Of a DNA stretch of 64,000 bases, positions 55,641-64,000 are shown one piece after another. The notes under the pieces are model-generated. The model was not told the DNA's origin. It ran no database searches and worked only from the letters and a program-made list of their open reading frames with translations. Origin of the DNA: Cervus elaphus (lineage: Eukaryota; Chordata; Mammalia; Artiodactyla; Cervidae); NCBI RefSeq assembly GCF_910594005.1, contig NC_057815.1:85297552-85361551 (forward strand), in the 5' to 3' direction. The position numbers and the translations under genes are program-made. The first letter of the stretch is position 1; every line of letters starts with the position of its first letter.

Positions 55641-57699
55641 TTCTAACTCTGTTAAAAAGTTCTAACTTCTTACTCTGGTCATCCAATCTTCTGTTGAGAT
55701 CTTGGATTATCAACATTACTTTGAACTCTCCATTGGTAGATTGGCTATCTCCACTTCCCTTAGTTGTTCTTCTCAGGTCTTATCTTCTTCGTCCTGACTG
55801 TCTTCCTCGGTTTCTTCCTTTTGCTCATCTGCTGTTTATATTTCCATGTTTCTAGTAGGTTGGCTAGATTTCCTGACATTGGAGAAGCAGTCTCTTGTAG
55901 GAGAGTCCTGCGTGTCCCAGTAGCACACTTGCCTCTGGTCACCATTGCACCATTGCTATGTGTTGCAAGGGTGCCTCCTATTGGGGCCACATGGGTCCTT
56001 CTGTTGTGACAGGCTAACTACTTTGGGGGTCTGGTAGCCAAGGCTGGCCCCTTCTCAAAATCGTTGCCAACTCCTTCATATACTTTAAGTCCTAGCACAA
56101 ATATCAACTCTTTTCTGAAATCAAGCTCTACTTGCCTAGTTCAAGCTGACTCATTCAACACTTGGAACACCACAGAATTCAGTGTAAGCATCAATCATTG
56201 TTACATCATGTCAATTTTCTTTTTACAAATATTATTTTCCTCATTTGGAAGTCATCTCTTATGGAAGGAGATTTTTCTTTTATGATTTTCTCTGCATCAG
56301 TGTCTGACCAAACATGAGTGTACCTTCTATGTTGAATGGGATTAGAATTTAAGTTTGCTTTTAGCTTGATATCTAATTTAATAAGATCTCTCCTCCAATA
56401 TGTCCATAATGACTCTTGGGCTAGAGATTTTTAGTTCTCCACTGGCACTCAATCAGTTCATTCCATTAAATGCAAAACCAATCTGGAATAGATGCTCTAT
56501 GAAATTAAACTCTTATTTCTTCTCATTCCAAAAAAGAAAAAAAAATCCTAGAAACTCTCCAGTCTTCAGGGAGGGTATTCATATATACACATATTTATGA
56601 TTTTAATGAAGAAAAATAAACAATTGGTTTCCCTAATTAGTACTACATAGCTGAGTCTGTCATTGCTAAATGTATGGCGGTACTGCTTCAGTGCTTAAAT
56701 AAAAGGATAGGGAACTCTGAGCCTAATTTACCTTCTTCATAAGGGTGAAGGTTATATTTTTGCAAAGGCAACTAATTGGAGTATTTCAAACAGAACATTT
56801 AATATTTAGGGTTCTGAATTGCTTCCTAACAAGTAATTTAGAGTTAAAGGCAGATGCATAGTCTAAGAAAAAATTATTTGCTGGATATTTGGATCCTATA
56901 ACATCCTTATCTGATTTCTCTCTTTACCAAATCCTACCTTGGTAAAATATAGTTTATTATAAAGAATGGAGAAAATAGTCATTAAATGGAGGAATAAAGA
57001 CTTAGATTTTTATTTGCTCATCCAGGAATTCAATCAACAGTTTTCTTAGAATAATCTACTAGAAAACACAAAAAAAGAAAAATTTTACATTAAAGAAATA
57101 GAATAAATCTCATTTTTCCCTTCAATTATCATATAGGCCCACTGAACTCTTTTGTTTGTAAAGTAGCTTAAAATTATGAAAACTGAAAAAGGTACAGTGA
57201 ACTCAAATAGTAAATAGGGAGGAAATTTTCCTGGAATTCCAAGGTTTAAGGTGCTTTTTATTTATTGTCTTTGTGTTTTTGCTATTGTCTGGTTTTTGTT
57301 TTAGGGGTTTTTCACAATTATTTTTCTCCTCCAGGGATATACAGTCAAATCATTGTGTTTTTAAGTTATTTTGAATAGTTCTATCACAAGATAGAAAATT
57401 GTTAATTAGACTTTTGTTTTGATTCGATTTTTAGTATTGCTTTTAAAATTTTTATTTTGCTGTATAATTATGTATAATGTTTTCAAGATTCCAAATTCAA
57501 ATCAACAAGGAAGTCTAGATGTAATACCCTTCCCCTTCATTCTATTCCCTTTTTTCCCAACAAATAAACATTTAAAAATGTATTGTGGTTTATTCTTTTT
57601 AAAATACAAGCATACATTATAATATAGTTTTTATAGTGCAATAGAGGTATACATATTAATAATCTCTTTCTCTTAAATAGCCAGATCTATGGATTGTAT
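55641..57699. other. Unassigned sequence
   Basis: No gene or repeat recognised. 55760-56010 has overlapping open frames on both strands without motifs. Confidence 0.5.
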
Positions 57700-57990
57700 A
57701 ATAGTTATCTATTTTTGTGTAACACACCACCCCAAATACGATGGATTGAAATAGCAATCATGTATTTGTTCATATTGGTTGTTGGCCTGATCTGTCTTTT
57801 CATGTGTTGACTCATCAAGTTTAGCTCAAGCTTTTTTACATAGCAGTTCTAGGGCAGCAAGTAAAAGCAGAAATTACAATGCCTTTTGAGACTTAGGCTG
57901 AAAAGTTTCACAATTATTACAATGTATTGGCTTAATTCACTTCCAAGGCAAGTCCAGATTCATGAGACAGAGAAATAAATTTTCTCTTCA
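57700..57990 (+). mobile_element. Old mammalian interspersed repeat, family unresolved
   Basis: TAGTTATCTATTTTTGTGTAACACACCACCCC, then TGGATTGAAATAGCAATCATGTATTTG and AATTCACTTCCAAGGCAAGTCC, resemble a widely dispersed mammalian repeat whose name I cannot assign with confidence. Orientation is arbitrary. Confidence 0.45.
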
Positions 57991-58129
57991 GCGGAAGAGT
58001 AAGAAAGGCACATTGTACAAAACAAGTAAACTGTAGGAAGAAATCATGGTGACTATCTGATCTGTTCTCAAGACCTTCTTCCTACCTACGTCTGAAAAGA
58101 TCTGAGTAAAGTGATGCCTTAGCAAACAG

Positions 58130-58339
58130 CGTGTGTGCGCTCAGTCGCTCAGTTGAGTCTGACTCTTTGTGACTCTATGGGTGGTAGCCTGCTGGCTCCT
58201 CCATCCATTTGATTTTCCCAGCAGGAACACTGGAGTGGGTTGCCATTTCCTCCTCCAGGGGATCTTCCTGACCCAGGGATAGAACCTACATCTCCTGGAC
58301 TACACGCAGACTGTTTGCCACTGAGCCACCAGAGAAGCC
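58130..58339 (-). mobile_element. Bov-tA SINE
   Basis: Antisense full-length element from CTCAGTCGCTCAGTTGAGTC to GAGCCACCAGAGAAGCC. TTAGCAAA occurs on both sides. Confidence 0.9.
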
Positions 58340-58944
58340 ACATTAGCAAAAGGGAGTGACAAATATCATGGGCTCTCATCAACTGCATTAGCAACTAGGC
58401 TGCCTTTGAGGGGAGGAAACATGGAATAAACGTAGAAATGGGGACAGAGTTTCTTCATGAGAGTGGATTTGTTTCCTGCCGAACTAGAAATTCAATGTGT
58501 TCTTCCAAACACAGCTCCAAACTTGTGCAAATGTCCCCTTTATTTCAATGAGACTAAAGGAAGTGATGTCATCTTTAGTTATGCCGAGTTTATCAGTGAA
58601 TGATATTCTTAGGGTAACTCTTCCTCAATGAGAAATGGTTTTGAGACATAACTGGCCCAATCAAACTAAAGGAAATGTGCACATATAATTCTTGGCACAA
58701 CACTTTCTCTTGCAGCCTTGCTGGAGGCAAAAAGGAATCCATTTGGTCACAAATACTTTCTGCAAAGTATTTAAACATCATAAAGACAATCAACCTCTGA
58801 GAAAGTCAATACTGAGGCTAGAAGATTGAAAAGACAATAAGAACCAGGCACTCTGATGACATTATAATGTCTCTATTCCATTCTGCACCTGGAGACTGCC
58901 CTGCTTGACATTCATTTATGCGAGAAAGTTTCTTTGTTCTCAAC

Positions 58945-59195
58945 ACTATTTTGGAGTTAAAGAACCTGAGGTTCAGAGAATGGTAATATAACAAAATGAG
59001 ACAATGGATGAAACAGTGTGTTAGACCCAGTCCAGAGCTTTAGAGTAGAGGTTTGATGAGTGTTAGTCTTGGGAAGATGTCATTTCCCCAGGGCCTTACT
59101 ATAGCATCCTTAGACCAAGACCACACTACTGAAATCTGCGGATTCATAACTCAAATTCAAGTTATATTTCTTTCCCATTATGCCACAGTGCATAT
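58945..59195 (-). mobile_element. MIR SINE, diverged
   Basis: Antisense: GTTAAAGAACCTGAGGTTCAGAGAATGG, then CAAATTCAAGTTATATTTCTTTCCCATTATGCCACAG. Confidence 0.5.
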
Positions 59196-59419
59196 AGTTG
59201 GTATTTATCCCAGAAATTATTTGATGATACAAGCTCTTGAAGGAAATAGTGTTTGGGGACAAGGAAAAGAAGCATTTTTTTTTTTTAATGTTAGACTATT
59301 CCCCTATAAATGCAGACCTAAAAAAGATGCTTCCATGGGCAGCATAGGGGTAATATGTGCATAAATATGAAGAAGAGAGTAAAAGTGACTTAAAAGGAAG
59401 CAGAAATGATGACAGATTT

Positions 59420-59630
59420 AGAGCAGTGCAGAACCTTGAAAAGAGCACTGATTTTGGAATTAAGCAGCCTGGTTTGGAATCAAAAATAACTACAAGAAAA
59501 TATCCTCATGTTTAACCCAGAAATAACTGTATCTACCTAGAAGATCAAAAAATTATTAAATGACAGTTATATAGAGGGTCCCTAGCACAGGCTATGCTTT
59601 ATGTTTGATACTCCATAAATGTTGTTGTAA
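59420..59630 (+). mobile_element. MIR SINE
   Basis: AAAAGAGCACTGATTTTGGAATTAAGCAGCCTGG, CCTCATGTTTAACCCAGAAA, CCTAGCACAGGCTATG, ATACTCCATAAATGTTGTTG. Confidence 0.7.
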
Positions 59631-59679
59631 AGACACGCTATGGTGTGAATGGATCCAAGCTTTTGGAATTCTGGCTAGA

Positions 59680-59682
<3 letters not shown>

Positions 59683-59714
<32 letters not shown>
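59683..59714. repeat. (GT)n microsatellite
   Basis: 32 bp of uninterrupted GT repeats. Confidence 0.97.
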
Positions 59715-59716
<2 letters not shown>

Positions 59717-60439
59717 AGGACTGGACTTCCATTTTATAGCCAGAAGTATTTCTCCTGTTGGTTTTATTTTTTTTAATAGACAAACTCTTTAATAGACAAA
59801 CTCTTGATTTCAACTTTGGGGCAGGATCTCTTTCTCTTTTATGAAAAGAAATATTTTACTTGTTAGTTTGTTGATGTGATAACAAAGCAAAAGGAAAGAA
59901 GTTTGGGATAGGGGATAGCTAAACTATACCACACAATATATTCCTTTTTTTCAGGACTGAAAGAATATGCCTCTTTCCTAAATATGAGTTAAACTGTCTT
60001 CTCTCAAAAGAAATGTTAATTCTTGAGAGATATGCATGAGCTAGCTGTTATTACCCACTTGGAGACTGGCATAGAGATATGTTGACGGCAGGAAGTGCTC
60101 AGAAGCCCCAGCATGGCAGGAAGTGTTCCCAGCGTGATACTCAGAAATCTGGTAGGCAAGACTGAAGCCCTGTCTCCATTTTCCACTGAAGGCTTCCGCA
60201 TGTTCTTTTTTCTGGACTTCAAAATTCAGACTTTGGGAAAAGTCCTGTAACTTGGAATACACCATTCAGATGGCCCGGCCAATGACATGTTCTTTGGGCA
60301 AGGGAAGTTGATTTGATAAAGGCAGTGAACATTCTGGCAACCATCACAGACATGAGGAATATCTCAGGAGAGTGTAAAGACTCAAAATTGAAATCCTACA
60401 CAAGATAGGTTCAAAATCATTTCCATGTATTCATGTTTT
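59715..60439. other. Unassigned sequence
   Basis: Holds the 16-bp tandem duplication and otherwise nothing recognised. Confidence 0.5.
59772..59803. repeat. 16-bp tandem duplication
   Basis: TTTAATAGACAAACTC repeated exactly at 59772-59787 and 59788-59803. Confidence 0.95.
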
Positions 60440-60905
60440 TGTCCACTCCAAAAACGTTTATTGAATAGCTATTATGTATTAATCACTTCAGGTTCCCTGG
60501 TGGCTCAGTGGTAAAGAATCCACCTGCAATGCAGGAGGCACTGTTTTGATCCCTGGTTTGAGATGATCCCTTGGAGAAGGAAATGGCAACTCACTCCAGT
60601 ATTATTGCCTGGAAAATTCAGTGGACAGAGGAGGCTGGTGGGCTACAGCCCATGGGGTCACAATGAGTCAGACATGATTTAGCAACTAAACCACCACCAC
60701 CATACAAAACCTCTGCTTCAGGAGCTTTTGCTCTAGTTGGAGATACAGAAAATAAATAAGCAAAATAATACAGAAGCAATATGTAAGCAAAATAACTGCA
60801 AGTAATAATCATTACTATGAAAATAATATTTTCTATGATCAAGGAAGACTGTGCTGAAAGGGTAACATTTGAGCTGATGTCTAAATAATAAGAAAAGGCA
60901 GAAAA
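60440..60905 (-). mobile_element. L2 LINE 3' end, interrupted by Bov-tA
   Basis: Antisense TTTATTGAATAGCTATTATG, then after the SINE CAGGAGCTTTTGCTCTAGTTGGAGATACAG, AATAAATAAGCAAAATAA and GGTAACATTTGAGCTGATGTC, the usual order of L2 3' ends. Confidence 0.7.
60490..60702 (+). mobile_element. Bov-tA SINE inserted in L2
   Basis: GGTTCCCTGGTGGCTCAG head to AGACATGATTTAGC, with a short (CCA)n tail. It interrupts an antisense L2 3' end. Confidence 0.9.
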
Positions 60906-61755
60906 ATGGCCCCAACAAAGATGACCACATCCTCACTTCAGGAATCTATGAATATTTTCTTAAACATGGCAAAAGGGGAGTTGCACATGTCTCCTTCAGG
61001 GTTAAGGACTCTGACGTGGGGAGATTATCCTGGATGATCTGTGTGGACCCAATCTAATCATTGAGTCTAAATGTAGAAGAGGAAGGTATAACAGTATGTC
61101 AGAAAGATGGCATTAGAAGGACTGAGCCCACCTTTCCCAGTTTTTAAGGTGGAGACAAGAGACCCCCCAGACAAGTGTAGTTTGGCTTCTAGAAGCTGGG
61201 AACAGAATTCAGCTGATAGTTAGGAGAAAAACACGGACCTCGGGCCTACTGCCGAGGAACTGAATTTTGCCAGTAACCCCGTGCTGTGTTCTGCTTAGTC
61301 ACTCAATTGTGTCCAACATTTTGTGACCCCATGGACTGTAGCCCACGAGGCTACTCTGTCCATGAGTATTCTCCAGGCAAGAATACTGGAGAGGGTTGCC
61401 ATGCCTTCCTCCAGAGGATCTTTCCAACCCAGGGATCGAACTCAGGTCTCCTGCATTGCAGGTGGATTCTTTACTGTCTGAGCCCCCAGGGAAGCCCAAG
61501 AATACTGGAGTGGGGAGCTATCCCTTCTCCAGGAAATCTTCCTGACCCAGGAATTGAACCAGGGTCTCTTGCATTGCAGGTAGATTCTTTACCAGCTGAG
61601 CTACCAGGGAAGCCTGCCAGTGACCCTCACGAGCAGTAAATGAATTCTCACCTAGAGCCCACACAGAAGGAATGTAGCCCTGCTGACCACTTGATTTCAG
61701 TTCTGAAACATTCATACTTGACTTCTGACTTATACAACTGCAAGACCATGAATCG
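60905..61755 (+). mobile_element. LTR remnant (MaLR/MLT1-like) split by a dimeric Bov-tA
   Basis: GGGGAGATTATCCTGGATGATC, GTGGACCCAATCTAATCA, CTTCTAGAAGCTGGGAA, then after the SINE GAATTCTCACCTAGAGCCCAC, GTAGCCCTGCTGACCACTTGATTT and CTTCTGACTTATACAACTG. This is the usual order for such LTRs. Confidence 0.65.
61280..61615 (-). mobile_element. Dimeric Bov-tA with 11-bp TSD, inside an LTR
   Basis: Same two-head structure as 41944-42271: first head ends at about 61497 (GAGCCCCCAGGGAAGCCC), second at 61615. TSD GCCAGTAACCC / GCCAGTGACCC at 61269-61279 and 61616-61626. It splits a MaLR-like LTR. Confidence 0.92.
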
Positions 61756-61757
61756 TG

Positions 61758-61968
61758 TGCTCTGGTGGTGGTCCAGTGGCTAAGACTCCATCCTCCCAAT
61801 GCAGGGGGCCTGGGTCCCATCCCTGGTCAGGGAACGAGACCCCACATGCCACAGTTAAGAGTGTGCATGCCACAACTAAAGATTCCATGTGCTTCACTGA
61901 AACTCAAAGACCCTGCATGCTGCAACTAAGACCCAGTGCTGCCACATAAATACTTAAATATTTTTAAA
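61758..61968 (+). mobile_element. CHR-2-type SINE
   Basis: tRNA-derived SINE shared by ruminants and cetaceans. TGGTGGTCCAGTGGCTAAGA head, AATGCAGGGGGCCTGGGT, CCCTGGTCAGGGAACGAGA, then CATGCCACAACTAA-type repeats and an A/T-rich tail. It is inserted just after an LTR end. Confidence 0.88.
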
Positions 61969-62344
61969 AAGTCACATGCCCTATTCGGATTGTAAAAAAG
62001 CAGACAAACAAAATAGCAACAAAGAACAAACAAAACCAAAAACCAATATGTGCTCTCCTATGCTGTGAAACTTTCTACAGAAACCAAAAGAAAGCTAATG
62101 CACATGCAAAGATAAGAGGGCCCACATTCTAGACTGTGGCTCCAGTAATGCACAAGTCCTAGCATGGCTGAGGTGGACAGTGACACTCAGCACAGAGTTT
62201 TGCAATATTTAGACACTCTCCAGAATGCCAGGACATACTTGAAGAAGGAAACCTGGTAAAGATAACCCATGCCTTACCATCAGTTGACAAACAGGTTTAG
62301 ACGATTATGAATTGAAGAAAGATGAATCACTCCACAAATCTGTG
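61969..62344. other. Unassigned sequence
   Basis: No gene or repeat recognised. Confidence 0.5.
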
Positions 62345-62353
62345 AAATCTAGA

Positions 62354-62571
62354 TGCCTGTGTGTGTGCTCAGTCACTTTAGTCATGTTCAACTATTTGCA
62401 ACCTATGGACTGCAGCCTGTCAGGCTCCTCTGTCCATGGCATTCTCCAGGTATGAATGGTGGAGCAGATAACCATGCCCTCCTCCAGGGGACTGTCCCAA
62501 TCCAGGCATTGAACCCACATCTCCTGCATTGCATGTGGATTCTTTACCCACTGAGCCACCTGGGAAGCCCA
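62354..62571 (-). mobile_element. Bov-tA SINE with perfect 9-bp TSD
   Basis: Antisense element; AAATCTAGA at 62345-62353 and 62572-62580. Confidence 0.93.
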
Positions 62572-62580
62572 AAATCTAGA

Positions 62581-63429
62581 TATCTGGGTTTTATTAGGTA
62601 ACGCTTCACAGCTGAAATTCATACCAAATCTCTCGAATAAGAGTCTGCTATTCAACAAGCACTTGGAGTCCCAGGGTAGAAATTTTAGCAATGACAAGGA
62701 ACCAGCCTGAAGAGTTCATTTACAAGAGCATTTAAAGGATAAAAGGAAAAAGAGGCATCATTCCATCAGTGCAGCAGCACAGCTATATGATCCCCTAGTA
62801 CGGGGCATCTGACAGTAAGTGGAGGATGACTCAAGGAAGGGTGACCCTGGCTGAGCAGAAACAGGTTGTTTATGGTCCTGAAGAACTTTCCTTTTTGCAA
62901 GAGAGGAAAGAGCCTTTCTCAGGGAAGAGGCCATTAGCTTTTTCATAGGGGACACTGACCCAGGCAATTTAACCACCTTTCAGAAGCAATCTCTCTGGTT
63001 TTCTATGTTACTGCGTTTCATTTCAACTTTTCTCTTTTTCTCTAAATTGTGTAACCAACTGCAAACAGGTCCTGGGAAGAGGAGAGACCAGATGCTGTAC
63101 CAGATGCTGTCTTATACGCAGGCTTCCACCCCTTTGCTGCCCCTTTCATGCTTTTACAAACTTCACATCAGCGAGCTGGAAAATGGCTGAAGTGAAAAGC
63201 AATTTGCAAGCGGGAAGCATCCTGGCTGTCATTGTCAACTGGTGGTAAAGGCAGAAGGGACACAGGCAGGGTCTGGAGAGGGACATAGGAGAGAGTGGAC
63301 ACAATAAGAAGCCAGTGTGTCTAGACAATGCTTCTTGAAGAGAGAGCTGAGATGAGCAGAGAGAAATGCAGGCATGAAAGCCTCATAGACATCCTGGCAT
63401 GGAGATGGGTGAAGGCTGAGGGCTAGCTG
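62581..63429. other. Unassigned sequence
   Basis: No gene or repeat recognised. Confidence 0.5.
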
Positions 63430-63632
63430 GGATGGCACAGCATAGTGGTTAATAGTCCTGGTGTGAAGCCTGGATATGGATGCTTGCACCACTGCATTTT
63501 ATCTGTATGAACTGAAAAATTAATGTAAGTCTTCTGCACCTTATTGCAATATTGTGATGACTACATGTTAATACACACAAAGTGCCAAACACTTATTTGT
63601 CTTGGTAAACATTACTAAGTGCTATTACAATT
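63430..63632 (+). mobile_element. MIR SINE
   Basis: GGCACAGCATAGTGGTTAATAGTCCTGGTGTGAAGCC, TACATGTTAATACACACAAAGTGCC, GGTAAACATTACTAAGTGCTATTA. Confidence 0.7.
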
Positions 63633-63665
63633 CCTGACATGTAGAGGGTGGCAAAGTTCTAAATG

Positions 63666-63888
63666 GGGTTTTCCTTTTGGCTCAGCGTTAATGAATTCAC
63701 CTGCCATTGCAGGAGATGTGGGTTTGGTTCCTGGGTCAGGAAATTTCTTTGGAGAAGGAAATGGCAACCCACTCCAGTACACTTGCCTGGGAAATCCCAC
63801 GGACACAGGAGCCTGATGGGCTACAGTCTATGGCGTCACAGAGTCAGACATGACTTAGCGACTAAACACCATCACCTCCACCACCAGG
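63666..63888 (+). mobile_element. Bov-tA SINE
   Basis: Degraded head (GGTTTTCCTTTTGGCTCAG) and a good body to GACATGACTTAGCGAC, with a (CCA)n-rich tail. Confidence 0.9.
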
Positions 63889-64000
63889 AAGTGAGCAGGA
63901 AAACACACCTCTTCTCAGAGGACATACATAGTATAATCAACAAATGGTAGAGCTGAGAGACACTTTGGAGAGTGGATGAATCCTATCCCCTTAATTGGCA

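Noticed and set aside
1..64000. CRISPR array, operon, phage or plasmid features
   Set aside because: Repeats are dispersed SINEs and LINEs with TSDs. No regularly spaced repeats, ribosome binding sites or prokaryotic gene organisation are present.

Overview
This window looks like nuclear genomic DNA from a ruminant, most likely a bovid. The signature is the density of ruminant-specific repeats: about 25 Bov-tA SINEs (tRNA-Glu-like head joined to a BovB-derived tail), three BOV-A2 SINEs, four BovB (RTE-clade) LINE copies, one CHR-2 SINE and several ruminant L1 copies. Older mammalian layers (MIR, L2, old L1M, MaLR-like LTRs) lie beneath them. Introns, operons, CRISPR arrays and bacterial features are absent. 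No host protein-coding exon or RNA gene could be supported, so the window reads as intergenic or deep intronic sequence.

The outstanding object is a full-length LINE-1 on the minus strand, about 42.8-50.37 kb and about 7.6 kb long. It has a CpG-rich 5' UTR with a 19-bp GC-box tandem repeat, an uninterrupted ORF1 (308 aa), a 51-nt inter-ORF spacer and an uninterrupted ORF2 (1272 aa). ORF2 keeps the endonuclease, reverse transcriptase (FADD) and Cys-rich motifs. A short 3' UTR, an AATAAA signal, an A-rich tail and a target-site duplication with an endonuclease-type TT/AAAA junction complete it. ORF1 (an RNA chaperone) and ORF2 (nickase and reverse transcriptase) are the only two genes that look translatable, and together they would form the L1 retrotransposition particle.

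Layout. 0-8 kb: mostly unique AT-rich DNA with a candidate LTR at 1.1 kb, three Bov-tA copies and a MaLR-like LTR split by an L1 tail. 8.2-10.4 kb: a BovB broken by a 5'-truncated L1, which created a chimeric ORF. 10.9-12.8 kb: an old L1M carrying a Bov-tA (itself holding a BovB) and a BOV-A2. 13-22 kb: SINEs, a tail-to-tail L1 nest, an L2 and AT-rich sequence. 22-26 kb: mostly unassigned. 26-29.6 kb: an L2 carrying BOV-A2, BovB and Bov-tA insertions. 30-42 kb: many Bov-tA copies, LTRs and an unexplained stretch at 36.7-38.2 kb. 42.8-50.4 kb: the intact L1. 50.4-64 kb: unique sequence with scattered SINEs, MIR, L2, an LTR and CHR-2.

Target-site duplications let the order of several nested insertions be reconstructed directly from the sequence. 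Subfamily names are given only where the pattern is clear. Boundaries of old repeats are approximate because no alignment could be run.
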